Shown in pieces: positions 55,746 to 64,000 of a stretch of 64,000 bases of DNA. Below the pieces are notes generated by a model. It was not told the DNA's origin and did not search any database. It was given only the letters and a program-made list of their open reading frames with translations. The position numbers and the translations under genes are program-made. Origin of the DNA: Embleya hyalina (GTDB taxonomy: Bacteria > Actinomycetota > Actinomycetes > Streptomycetales > Streptomycetaceae); the NCBI RefSeq assembly GCF_003967355.1, contig NZ_BIFH01000026.1:1-64000 (forward strand). The letters run 5' to 3'. Positions within the stretch are counted from its first letter, which is position 1; each line of letters starts with the position of its first letter.

Positions 55746-56765
55746 TCAGCGCTCCCGCAGGTACGCCCCCGCCACCGCGCGCAGGTGGTCGTGCCGCCCC
55801 TCGTAGGCCCGCTGCCGACCCAGCGTCGCCTTCGGGAGTTTGGCCACCATCGTGTAGTTCGTGTCGCACACGTTGGCGGCCGGGGCCAGACCGGCCTGGC
55901 TGACCAGCTGGTAGGCGTCGAGCAGGTCCAGGTCCAGCAGGCTCGCCGTCCAGTCGACCAGGTCGCGCTGGCTGATCCGGTAGGCGTCCTCCAGCGGGCG
56001 GGCCGAGCCGGTCGTCATCAGGTAGGCGTCGTTCTCCAGGCGCGGCGACACCGGTGCGCCGCCCTTGATCAGGTCGACCACGATCACCGTGCGCATCGCG
56101 GCCTCCACCGCCGTCCCGCACACCTCCCCCTCGCCCTGCCGGGCGTGGCCGTCGCCGATCGAGAGCATGCCGCCCGCGACGTTGACGCCGAAGTACGCGG
56201 TGGTGCCCGCGCGCATCTCGGGGGTGTCCATGTTGCCGCCGTGCGGCCCCGGGGTGATCGACATCAGCGTCTCGCCACCGGCCGGCGCCACCCCGACGGT
56301 GCCGTGCATCGGATCCAGCGGCAGTTCGACCGAGAAGTCGCTCTTGCGGGCCCGGAAGCGGCAGACGCCCGCCTCGACGTCCAGGTCGTACACCCAGACC
56401 CGTTCCTCCAGCGGCGCGTGCAGCATCGCCGTGGTGTGCGTCGCGGTCAGCGCGCCGAAGTGCGGGAAGGTGCTGGAGATGCCCCAGTCCCGGGCGGGCG
56501 AGATGTCCACGAAGTGCACCGCGAGGGTGTCCCCGACCTCGGCGCCCTCGACCGCGATCGGGCCGGTGACGGGATTGAGGTAGGGGAACTCGCAGACCGC
56601 GCTGGGCAGATCGTCGAAGCCCTTGACGTTGCCGCCGAAACAGTCCTCGGTGGACAACTCGACGATGGTGCCGGGACGCACCGTCACCAGCGGCCGGCGA
56701 CCGCCGAAGGTGTAGGCGTACTGGTGGTAGGTCGGCCGTAGCGAGACGACTTCGAGCAGGGTCAT
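55746..56765 (-). CDS. Acetamidase/formamidase family amide hydrolase
   Basis: A 339-residue protein of the FmdA/AmdA family, which hydrolyses formamide or acetamide to ammonia and the acid. Landmarks: TVRPGTIVELSTEDCFGGNV, NPVTGPIAVEGAEVGDTLAV, GPHGGNMDTPEMRAGTTAYF and LSIGDGHARQGEGEV. The GAGGAA site lies inside the end of the permease gene, and the ATG overlaps its stop by 4 nt, so uptake and hydrolysis are coupled. Confidence 0.92.
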   Translation of the reverse strand: MTLLEVVSLRPTYHQYAYTFGGRRPLVTVRPGTIVELSTEDCFGGNVKGFDDLPSAVCEFPYLNPVTGPIAVEGAEVGDTLAVHFVDISPARDWGISSTFPHFGALTATHTTAMLHAPLEERVWVYDLDVEAGVCRFRARKSDFSVELPLDPMHGTVGVAPAGGETLMSITPGPHGGNMDTPEMRAGTTAYFGVNVAGGMLSIGDGHARQGEGEVCGTAVEAAMRTVIVVDLIKGGAPVSPRLENDAYLMTTGSARPLEDAYRISQRDLVDWTASLLDLDLLDAYQLVSQAGLAPAANVCDTNYTMVAKLPKATLGRQRAYEGRHDHLRAVAGAYLRER

Positions 56766-58216
56766 ACGGGTTCCTCGATCGGATCGATGGCGGAGATCTT
56801 GGGCCGGCGGCCCGCCAGGACCAGACCGGAGAGCAGGGCAAGGCCGATCGCGAACCAGATCGTGCCCAGGCGCTGCGCGTCGTCGTCGGCCTTGTAGACG
56901 ACGTACGCCAGAATCGCGAAGCCGATCGAGGGCGCGATCAGGTGTCGCCAGTAGTCGCGGCTCTTGTGCCGGACGAGATAGTGCACGACCACCGAGACGT
57001 GCAGGACGAGGAAGGTGGTCAGCGCGCCGATGTTGACCAGGCTGCTCAGCTTGGTGATGCCGTCGTCGCGGGTGCTGGTGTACAGGCCGAGCGCGAGCGA
57101 GACGGCGGCGGTGAGCAGCGTGGCGTTGACCGGCACCCGGTGTTTGGGGTGCACCTTGGCCAGGATGGACGGCAGTTGCCGGTCGCGGGCCATCGCGTAG
57201 AGCAGGCGCGAGGTGGCCGCCTGGGCGACCAGCGAGTTGGCGAAGCCCCAGGCGACCGCGGTGGCCACGGCGGTGAGCTTGGCCAGCCAGCCGCCGGCCG
57301 CGACCCGCGCCGCGTCGTAGAACGCGGTGCCGTCCGGGTCGCCGTTGGCGATCAGCGCCTTGGGGTCCTCCACGAGGAGCGAGGCCACCCAGGTCTGCAC
57401 GATGAACAGGGTGCCGGCGAGCAGCAGCGCGGCGACCATCGAGCGGCCGATGGCCTTGGCGGAGTCCTTGTTCTCCTCGGACAACATGGAGATGCCGTCG
57501 AAGCCGAGGAAGCTCAGCGCCGCGATCGAGACGGCGCCGAAGGCCAGGCTCCAGGAGAAGGTGTCGCCGTTGTACAGCGGGGTGAAGTCGAAGCCCCGGC
57601 CCTTGCCGTCCATCAGCGCGACCACGCCGACGACCACGAACAGCAGCAGCACGATCAACTCGCCGATCAGCATGATCTTGTTGACCTTGGCGGTCATCTC
57701 CACGCCCAGGTAGTTCACCGCCGTGTTCAGCACGACGAAGCCGACCACCCACATCCACACCGGGATCGAGCCGACCAGCGAGTTCATCGCCACGGCGGCG
57801 ATCAGGTAGAGCAGGCCGGGCACGAGGATGTAGTCGAGCAGGATCATCCAGCCGGCCAGGAAGCCCACGGGGGCGGCGATGCCGCGACCGGCGTAGGAGT
57901 ACACGGATCCGGCCATCGGGAATGCCTGGGACATCTGCGCGTAGGACAGCGCGGTGAACATCATCGCGACCATGCCGATGATGTACGTGAGCGCGACCAT
58001 GCCGCCGGAGCCCTGGAACACGCCGCCGAAGATGCCGAACGGCGCGATCGGGACCATGAAGACCAGGCCGTAGACGAGCAGGTCGCGAAAACTCAGCGAA
58101 CGGCGGAGCTCTTGCTTGTAGCCGTACTTCTCGATCGACTCGGGTCCACCGGTCGGGTCGGGTCTGCCGGTGGACCCGGGTCTCGCGGCGGATTCGGGCG
58201 CGGGGACTTCGCTCAT
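56762..58216 (-). CDS. APC-family permease
   Basis: A 484-residue protein with 12 predicted helices. The start of the domain reads LVYGLVFMVPIAPFGIFGGVF, and the family motif FGFDGISMLSEENKD is at the middle in the form LSFLGFDGISMLSEE. By operon context it probably takes up amides, urea-like compounds or amines for the hydrolase coded downstream. A GGAGAG site lies just before the ATG. Confidence 0.92.
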   Translation of the reverse strand: MSEVPAPESAARPGSTGRPDPTGGPESIEKYGYKQELRRSLSFRDLLVYGLVFMVPIAPFGIFGGVFQGSGGMVALTYIIGMVAMMFTALSYAQMSQAFPMAGSVYSYAGRGIAAPVGFLAGWMILLDYILVPGLLYLIAAVAMNSLVGSIPVWMWVVGFVVLNTAVNYLGVEMTAKVNKIMLIGELIVLLLFVVVGVVALMDGKGRGFDFTPLYNGDTFSWSLAFGAVSIAALSFLGFDGISMLSEENKDSAKAIGRSMVAALLLAGTLFIVQTWVASLLVEDPKALIANGDPDGTAFYDAARVAAGGWLAKLTAVATAVAWGFANSLVAQAATSRLLYAMARDRQLPSILAKVHPKHRVPVNATLLTAAVSLALGLYTSTRDDGITKLSSLVNIGALTTFLVLHVSVVVHYLVRHKSRDYWRHLIAPSIGFAILAYVVYKADDDAQRLGTIWFAIGLALLSGLVLAGRRPKISAIDPIEEPV

Positions 58217-58270
58217 GATGATCTCTCCTCGGGATGACCCCGAGGGGTCTCGGAGAGACCCTAGATCCAG

Positions 58271-59410
58271 TTATTTCCAAATGGAAGTACTTTCGCGGCG
58301 CGGAAGCACGGCGAAATCCAGTCCCTCCGCCCGCGCGAGGAACACCTGTCGACGCGGCGGGCCGAGCGGCGACCGCGCCCAGGCCGCGCGGGTGCCCTCC
58401 GGGTCCCCGTCGAGCAGGCGATGCACCGCCGCCGCCAACCCGTTGGGGCCCAGCGCGTTCCACGACGCGAGCGCCGCGACCAGGTGCAGCCCGTCGTACA
58501 GCCCCTCCGCGTAGGCGTCCAGAACCGGTGCCTCCGGCCCGAACAGCGCCCGGTGCCGCTCGGCCAGCCCCAGCCGGCGATCGTCGGTCTGCGACGCGAA
58601 CGACTGCATCACCGCGTACATCCCGCCGGTGTCGTCGCCGCCGTAGGCCAACAGGCCGTTCTCCTCCAGGGACCCGGAAAGCCGCACCAGGATCCGGTCC
58701 AGACCGGCGTGCCGCAGCGCCCGGTTGAAGTCCACCAGGTCCCGCCCGATCAGACTGAGCAGCAGCGCGTCGGCCCCGGTCGTCCGCAGCCCCGCGAACA
58801 ACTCGTCCAGCCCCTCGCGCACCGCGCCGAAGGCGACCCGCCGCTCGTACACCACACTGCTGCGCGCCTCGGCGATCAGCCGGGCCGCCGCCCGGTGCGT
58901 GGCCTGCGGCCAGATGTAGTCGTTGCCGATCAACGCCCAACGGCGCAGCCGATGTTGCCGGGTCAGCCAACCGATCGACTCGCGCAGCTGCCGCATCGGG
59001 TCGACCCCGGTGCACACCACGCCGGGCAGCCGGCGACCACCCTCGTGCGGCGGGGTGAAGATGTACGGCACGCGTCCGGTCACCACCGCCTCGATCGCGC
59101 GGTGCACGTCGCTGGTGTGGAAGCCGACCAATACCTCCACCGCCCCGGCGTCGGCGAGCCGGCGGACCTGCGCGGCGACCTCGGCGGGTGGGACGCCCGC
59201 GTCCACCAGCACCAGCTCGAGCCGGCGGTCGCGCACCCCGCAGGCGGAGTTGATCTCGTGCGCCGCGAGCAGCGCGGCGTCCACGGCGGAGGGGCCGATG
59301 ATGCCGAGCGCACCGGACTGGGGCACCACGAGGCCCACTCGAAGCACCTGGGGATTCCGATCGGAATACAGCGCGTCGAGCGGCTCGATCAGGACTGTCT
59401 CGACGCTCAT
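58271..59410 (-). CDS. AmiC-like amide receptor (type 1 periplasmic-binding fold without signal peptide)
   Basis: A 379-residue protein of the branched-chain amino acid/amide-binding fold (LRVGLVVPQSGALGIIGPSAVDAALLAAHEIN, TPPHEGGRRLPGVVCTGVDP, IGNDYIWPQATHRAA). It has no signal peptide or lipobox, so it should stay in the cytoplasm, as Pseudomonas AmiC does when it senses amides and controls the amidase operon. It is first in the operon with an APC permease and an amide hydrolase. Its start is 50 bp from the divergent MarR gene. Which partner it acts on here is unknown. Confidence 0.88.
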   Translation of the reverse strand: MSVETVLIEPLDALYSDRNPQVLRVGLVVPQSGALGIIGPSAVDAALLAAHEINSACGVRDRRLELVLVDAGVPPAEVAAQVRRLADAGAVEVLVGFHTSDVHRAIEAVVTGRVPYIFTPPHEGGRRLPGVVCTGVDPMRQLRESIGWLTRQHRLRRWALIGNDYIWPQATHRAAARLIAEARSSVVYERRVAFGAVREGLDELFAGLRTTGADALLLSLIGRDLVDFNRALRHAGLDRILVRLSGSLEENGLLAYGGDDTGGMYAVMQSFASQTDDRRLGLAERHRALFGPEAPVLDAYAEGLYDGLHLVAALASWNALGPNGLAAAVHRLLDGDPEGTRAAWARSPLGPPRRQVFLARAEGLDFAVLPRRESTSIWK

Positions 59411-59460
59411 CAGGCGAGTAAGTATGCTCCTGAGAACGGTCCGGTGAAGGGGTGATCAGC

Positions 59461-59901
59461 ATGTCCGCCGGCGAACTCGCCGAACGCGCCGTCGCTCCAC
59501 CGCTTCTGGTCGAGGCGCTGACCGTCGCACAGCGCCGACTCACCCGCACGCTGACCGTCGCGCTGACCGAGGAGGACTGCACCCTCGACCAGTGGCTGGT
59601 GTTGCGCGCCCTGGGCGACGGCAAGGGGCGATCGATGGGCGAACTGGCCCGGGCCCTGGTGATCCCGCAGGCCACGCTGACCCGGATCGTGGACGCCTTG
59701 GTGGACGGCGGCCACATCTACCGCCGCCAGTCCGGGGCCGACCGCCGCCGGATCACGGTCCACCTGTCCCGGCGCGGTACGGACCGACTCGCTCGGCTGA
59801 ACGCGCTGGCCGAGGCACACGAGGCGGCCGTGCGCGCGGCGTGCGCGAGCGAGGACCCGGCGGCCCTGCTGGCGTTCCTGGCCGGCCCCGACACCGCCTG
59901 A
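59461..59901 (+). CDS. MarR-family regulator
   Basis: A 146-residue winged-helix protein (LDQWLVLRALGDGKG, MGELARALVIPQATLTRIVDAL, YRRQSGADRRRITVHLSRRG). It is divergent from the amide operon across 50 bp and probably represses it, with an effector linked to amide metabolism. The ATG at 59461 has AAGGGG 8 nt upstream; a GTG at 59452 is the alternative. Confidence 0.92.
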   Translation: MSAGELAERAVAPPLLVEALTVAQRRLTRTLTVALTEEDCTLDQWLVLRALGDGKGRSMGELARALVIPQATLTRIVDALVDGGHIYRRQSGADRRRITVHLSRRGTDRLARLNALAEAHEAAVRAACASEDPAALLAFLAGPDTA

Positions 59902-59972
59902 CCGAACCGGGGTCGAGCCGCCGCCCCGGGACGAGCCGGGAGCGCGCCGGCGTCCGGCCGAAACCGACCCCG

Positions 59973-62387
59973 TCATCCCCCGCCGAGAAAACGCGCGGTC
60001 ACCCCCACCCCCCGCGCCGCCACGTCCCCCGGCACGCCGCTCGCCACGATCCGCCCGCCGTGCACGCCGCCGCCCGGTCCCAGGTCGATCAACCAGTCGG
60101 CGCCGGCGATCACGTCCAGGTCGTGCTCGACCACCACCACCGTGTTGCCCGCGTCGACCAGACCGTGCAACAGGCGCGTCAACGACTCCACGTCCGCCGG
60201 ATGCAGACCCGCCGTCGGCTCGTCCAGGACGTAGAGCGTGTGGCCGCGCCGGGCCCGCTGCAACTCGCTCGCCAGCTTGATCCGCTGCGCCTCGCCGCCG
60301 GAGAGCTCGGTCGCGGGTTGGCCCAGGCGCAGATAGCCCAGGCCCACCTCGCGCAGCGTGGTCAGACTGCGCGCGACGGCGGGCACGTCGGCCAGGAACC
60401 CGGCCGCGTCGTCCACGGTCAGCCCGAGCACGTCCGCCACGTTCAGCCCGCGATAGGCGACCTCGAGGGTGGCCGGGTCGTACCGGGCGCCGTGGCAGGT
60501 CGGACAAGGCGCGTACGTGCCCGGCAGAAACAACAACTCGACCGCGACGAAGCCCTCCCCCGCACAGGTCTCGCAGCGCCCCTCGGCCACGTTGAACGAG
60601 AACCGGCTCGCGGTCCACCCGCGCGCCCGGGCCGCCTCCGTCTCCGCGAACAACCGGCGTACGGTGTCGAACAGCCCGGTGTAGGTGGCCAGGTTCGACC
60701 GCGGCGTGCGACCGATCGGCTTCTGGTCCACCCGCACCAGTCGGTCGATCGCCGCCAGTCCCTCGACCGCGCGCACCTCGCCCGACACCGGCCCGCCGTC
60801 CTCGTCCGGCTCGGCCCCGGTGCCCAGGTGCGCCGCCGTCACCTCGGCCAGCACCCCGCCGACCAGGCTGGACTTGCCCGACCCCGACACCCCGGTGACC
60901 ACGGTGAACACGCCCAGCGGGAACGCCACGTCCAGATCGCGCAGATTGTGCAGGGTGACCCCGGTCAACGTCAGCCACGCGCCGACCGGCCTCGGCGCGC
61001 GCACCGGCGGCGGGCCGGCCGGGAACAGGAAGCGGCGCGTCGCCGAGTCGGCCACCTCGCGCAGCCCCGCCGGCGGACCGCTGTACAGGATCCGGCCGCC
61101 GCCCTCGCCCGCGCCCGGACCCACGTCCACCAGCCACCCGGCCCGGCGCGCGACGGCCATGCGATGCTCCACCACGAACAGCGAGTTCCCGGCCGCCCGC
61201 AGCCGGTCGAGCACCACGAGCAGTGCCTCGGTGTCGGCCGCGTGCAACCCGGCCGACGGCTCGTCGAGCACGTACACCACCCCGAACAACCCCGACCGCA
61301 ACTGGGTGGCCAGGCGCAGCCGCTGCAGCTCGCCCGAGGACAACGTCGGCGTCTCGCGCGCCATGCCCAGATAGCCCAGCCCCAACTCGACCAGCACCGC
61401 GATCCGCGCCACCAGGTCCGCGCGGATCGTCGCGGCCGCCTCCCCGTCCGGCTTCGCCTCGGCCAGCACCCGGGCCGCCTCGGTCAACGGCAACGCGACG
61501 AGCGCGGCGATGTCGTACCCGGCGAACGTCACCGCCAGCGAGGCCGGCCGCAACCGCCGACCGTGGCAGATCGGACACGGCCCGCCGCGCAGGAAACGCT
61601 CCACCCGCTTGCGCTGCGTCGCGCTCTTCGAGGTCGCGAACGTCTTGAGCACGATCCGCCGGGCGCTGCTGTAGGTGCCCTGGTAGTCGCGCTGGATCCG
61701 GCTCGCGTCGCGCACCGGGTGCACGGTGACCACCGGTTGGTCGTCGGTGAACAGGATCCAGTCCCGCTCGGCCTTCGGCAGCTCGCGCCACGGCCGGTCC
61801 ACGTCGTAGCCGAGCGTGACCAGGATGTCCCGCAGATTCTTCCCGTACCACGCGCCCGGCCACGCGGCGATCGCCCCGTCCCGGATCGACAGGTCCGGAT
61901 CCGGGACCAGCGACGCCTCGTCGACGTCGTGCACCCGCCCGAGCCCGTGACAGTTCGGACAGGCCCCGGCGGCGGTGTTGGGGGAGAACGCGTCCGAGTC
62001 CAACCTCGGCGCGCCCGGCGGATACGTTCCCGCGCGGGAGAACAACATCCGCAGCGAGTTCGACAACGTGGTCAGTGTGCCCACCGTCGACCGCGACGTC
62101 GGCGCGGACCGTTGTTGCCGCAGGGCGATGGCCGGCGGCAATCCGTCGATCCCGTCCACGTGCGGCGCGCCGACCTGCTGGATCAACCGGCGCGCGTAGG
62201 GCGCGATCGACTCGAAGTAGCGCCGCTGCGCCTCCGCGTACAGCGTGCCGAACGCGAGCGAGGACTTGCCCGACCCGGACACCCCGGTGAACACCACGAA
62301 CGTGTCGCGCGGGATGTCCACGTCCACGTCCCGCAGATTGTGCTCCCGTGCCCCACGCACCCGTACGAACGGATCGTGCTCGCTCAT
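59973..62387 (-). CDS. UvrA-like ABC ATPase (short paralogue)
   Basis: An 804-residue UvrA relative with two ATPase halves: Walker [13 protein letters not shown] near residue 33 and [12 protein letters not shown] in the second half, with signatures [12 protein letters not shown] and [12 protein letters not shown]. Zinc-type CxxC pairs are CPNC/CPIC and CETC/CPTC. Canonical UvrA has about 950 residues, so this belongs to the shorter class thought to work outside normal nucleotide excision repair, often as drug or DNA-adduct resistance proteins. The ATG has GAGGAG upstream. It is convergent with the MarR gene. Confidence 0.93.
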   Translation of the reverse strand: MSEHDPFVRVRGAREHNLRDVDVDIPRDTFVVFTGVSGSGKSSLAFGTLYAEAQRRYFESIAPYARRLIQQVGAPHVDGIDGLPPAIALRQQRSAPTSRSTVGTLTTLSNSLRMLFSRAGTYPPGAPRLDSDAFSPNTAAGACPNCHGLGRVHDVDEASLVPDPDLSIRDGAIAAWPGAWYGKNLRDILVTLGYDVDRPWRELPKAERDWILFTDDQPVVTVHPVRDASRIQRDYQGTYSSARRIVLKTFATSKSATQRKRVERFLRGGPCPICHGRRLRPASLAVTFAGYDIAALVALPLTEAARVLAEAKPDGEAAATIRADLVARIAVLVELGLGYLGMARETPTLSSGELQRLRLATQLRSGLFGVVYVLDEPSAGLHAADTEALLVVLDRLRAAGNSLFVVEHRMAVARRAGWLVDVGPGAGEGGGRILYSGPPAGLREVADSATRRFLFPAGPPPVRAPRPVGAWLTLTGVTLHNLRDLDVAFPLGVFTVVTGVSGSGKSSLVGGVLAEVTAAHLGTGAEPDEDGGPVSGEVRAVEGLAAIDRLVRVDQKPIGRTPRSNLATYTGLFDTVRRLFAETEAARARGWTASRFSFNVAEGRCETCAGEGFVAVELLFLPGTYAPCPTCHGARYDPATLEVAYRGLNVADVLGLTVDDAAGFLADVPAVARSLTTLREVGLGYLRLGQPATELSGGEAQRIKLASELQRARRGHTLYVLDEPTAGLHPADVESLTRLLHGLVDAGNTVVVVEHDLDVIAGADWLIDLGPGGGVHGGRIVASGVPGDVAARGVGVTARFLGGG

Positions 62388-62551
62388 CCACCCGCTCCTC
62401 GCCGCACCGCTCCTGGCCACACCCACCGGAAGGTTGTCGTATGCCCGCGCCGGCGAACGGCCGAACCGGTCGGGCCGGGCCGCTGGTGATCGTTCGGGTT
62501 CGCCGCTAGCGTCGGCGCGCGCCGGGTGGCGGCGCGTGTGAGGGGGCGTCG

Positions 62552-64000
62552 ATGGGGTTGCACGGGATCGATCCGCGCACGCCGGTGCTGGTCGGAGTCG
62601 GGGTGGCGGATCAGCGCCTGGCCGAGGCGGGGGCCGGGGTGGGCGAATTGGAGTTGATGGCGCGGGCCGTCGAGGACGCGGCCGAGGGGCTCGGCGGGCT
62701 GCTCGGGGCGGTGCGGCGGATCCTGGTGCCGCGCGGGACCTGGCGGCACGGCGACCCGGGTCGGTGGCTGGCCGAGCGTTTGGGGCTCGTCGACGCGCAC
62801 AGCACGTTGGCCGAACTGGGCGTCCTGCAACAGTCGTTGCTCACCCGCGCGAGCACCGACATCGCGGCCGGCCGGGTCGACGCGGTCCTGGTGGTGGGCG
62901 GCGAGGCGGCGCATCGGCGGCTGCGTGCCCGGATCGCCGGGGTCGAGTTGACGGATCCGGTCGCGGACGGGGTGCCGGACACGGTGTGGGCGCCGGGCGC
63001 GGACATCCTGGCCCGGGTCGAGATCGATCGCCATCTGGCGGTGCCGGCCCGGCAGTACGCGGTCCTGGAGTCGGCGATCGGCGCCGCGCGCGGGGTGTCG
63101 CCGGCGCGGGACGCCCGGGAGATCGCGGCGCTGTGCGCGGAGTTCGCCGCCGTCGCCGCCGAGGGCGGGCGGTCGATCCGCGGTCGCACGGTGTCCGAGG
63201 ACGAGTTGCTGGCCCCGGTCGGGCGGAACGCATGGTTGGCGAGCCCCTATACCAAGTGGCACTGCTCGCAGATGAACGTCGACCAGGCCGCCGCGCTGGT
63301 GCTGTGCTCGGTGGAGACGGCGCGGCGGTTCGGCGTCCCGCGCGAGCGGTGGGTGTTCCCGACGGTGGCGGCGGAGTCGAACACGATGGTGCCGCTGGTG
63401 GCCCGGCCGGACCCGGCCCGCTCGCCGGGCTTCGCGGCGGTCGGCGCGGCGCTCGGGCCCGGGGCGGCCGACGCGGCGCATGTGGACCTGTACAGCTGTT
63501 TCCCGGCGGCGGTCCGGATCCAGCGGCACGAGTTGGGCCTGACCGGGCGCGCCGATCGGGAGTTGACCACGACCGGCGGGATGGCCTTCGCGGGCGGTCC
63601 GCTCAACACGTACGCGCTGCACGCCACCGTCGAGGTGGCCCGACGGGTGCGCGAGGGCGGGGACGGCCTGGTCACCAGCGTGTCGGGCATGGTGACCAAG
63701 CAGGCCGGGGCGCTGTGGTCGACGCGCCCCGCTCCCGGCGGCTTTCGCGCGGTGGACGTGAGCGCCGAGTTGCCCGCCCACCCGGTGGACCCGGACTACG
63801 CGGGCCCGGCGCGGGTGGTGGGCTGCACGGTGGCCTTCGACGGGGGCGAACCGGCGGTGGCGATCGCGGTCGTCGAGGGCGAGGGCGGCGGCGGGGTGCG
63901 CTCGGTGGCCTCCTCGACCGACGCGGCCGTCCTGGCGTCGATGCGCGCGGACGCGTGGGTCGGCCGGGCGGTGCGGGTGACCGGGGCGGCGTTCGAGCCC
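62552..64000 (+). CDS. Thiolase-like acetyl-CoA acetyltransferase family protein (3' end outside window)
   Basis: 483 residues are visible. The protein starts MGLHGIDPRTPVLVGVGVAD and has the thiolase-like core (DIAAGRVDAVLVVGGEAAHRR, SPYTKWHCSQMNVDQAAALVLCS, HVDLYSCFPAAVRIQ, TTGGMAFAGGPLNTYALHA, GMVTKQAGALWST). A C-terminal extension beyond residue 405 resembles the added domain of actinobacterial members of this group. It probably acts on acyl-CoA, but the usual thiolase Cys position was not assigned with confidence. Divergent from the UvrA-like gene across 164 bp. Confidence 0.87.
   Translation, partial: MGLHGIDPRTPVLVGVGVADQRLAEAGAGVGELELMARAVEDAAEGLGGLLGAVRRILVPRGTWRHGDPGRWLAERLGLVDAHSTLAELGVLQQSLLTRASTDIAAGRVDAVLVVGGEAAHRRLRARIAGVELTDPVADGVPDTVWAPGADILARVEIDRHLAVPARQYAVLESAIGAARGVSPARDAREIAALCAEFAAVAAEGGRSIRGRTVSEDELLAPVGRNAWLASPYTKWHCSQMNVDQAAALVLCSVETARRFGVPRERWVFPTVAAESNTMVPLVARPDPARSPGFAAVGAALGPGAADAAHVDLYSCFPAAVRIQRHELGLTGRADRELTTTGGMAFAGGPLNTYALHATVEVARRVREGGDGLVTSVSGMVTKQAGALWSTRPAPGGFRAVDVSAELPAHPVDPDYAGPARVVGCTVAFDGGEPAVAIAVVEGEGGGGVRSVASSTDAAVLASMRADAWVGRAVRVTGAAFEP

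Overview
The window is high-GC DNA with almost exclusively G/C-ending codons. It carries a modular type I polyketide synthase (PKS), a GylR-type glycerol regulon, a split LigD, and ECF sigma factors. This points to a filamentous actinomycete of the Streptomycetaceae type; the genus cannot be fixed from the sequence. No rRNA, tRNA, CRISPR array, insertion sequence or prophage was found.

Layout: (1) 1-10.0 kb, minus strand: the first protein of a type I PKS, entering from a KSQ loading module (KSQ-AT-ACP), then KS-AT-DH-KR-ACP, then a second KS cut by the window edge. Three 11-bp-spaced heptamers of SARP-operator style lie about 300 bp upstream. (2) 10.5-15.9 kb: organic-acid uptake (cstA plus a YbdD-type gene, a DUF3311 protein and an SSS symporter), with an ECF sigma factor and a small membrane protein coupled to the symporter. 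(3) 16-20 kb: a secreted discoidin/FN3/metallophosphoesterase, an MFS exporter and a beta-propeller, behind a strong palindrome. (4) 20-23.3 kb: a methyltransferase, an ArsR-like regulator and a Tat-type alpha/beta hydrolase. (5) 23.4-28.6 kb: the glycerol regulon glpFK <- | -> gylR, glpD, with an 11-bp-phased repeat array between the divergent arms. (6) 28.6-31.5 kb: a sigma factor fused to a zinc anti-sigma motif, a membrane helix and an extracellular CAP domain, followed by a CAP-domain lipoprotein. Both genes carry the same ECF-type promoter. (7) 31.5-37.2 kb: small genes, a frameshifted MFS pseudogene, PHP and DoxX proteins, and the LigD polymerase and ATP-dependent DNA ligase as separate divergent genes. 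(8) 37.3-49.6 kb: a nine-gene minus-strand catabolic operon (GH42, GcvPA-like, GcvPB-like, AcoX-like kinase, SDR, sugar ABC transporter, GH63-like) facing a GntR regulator. (9) 49.8-55.5 kb: proline-rich membrane proteins, a PQQ-like beta-propeller, a membrane protein and a flavin monooxygenase. (10) 55.7-59.9 kb: an amide-use locus (formamidase/acetamidase, APC permease, AmiC-like receptor without a signal peptide, divergent MarR). (11) 60-64 kb: a short UvrA paralogue and a partial thiolase-like gene.

The best candidate for an undescribed system is region 6. A single polypeptide appears to combine sigma factor, anti-sigma motif, membrane anchor and external sensor. The same promoter (GGAACTC, 15-bp gap between GGAAC and CGTT, CGTTATCC) stands about 85 bp before that gene and before the neighbouring CAP lipoprotein, which suggests an autoregulated envelope-sensing circuit. 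The second candidate is region 8: both halves of the glycine-decarboxylase-like enzyme depart from otherwise conserved active-site segments, and the genes sit inside a glycoside-uptake operon, so the substrate may not be glycine.
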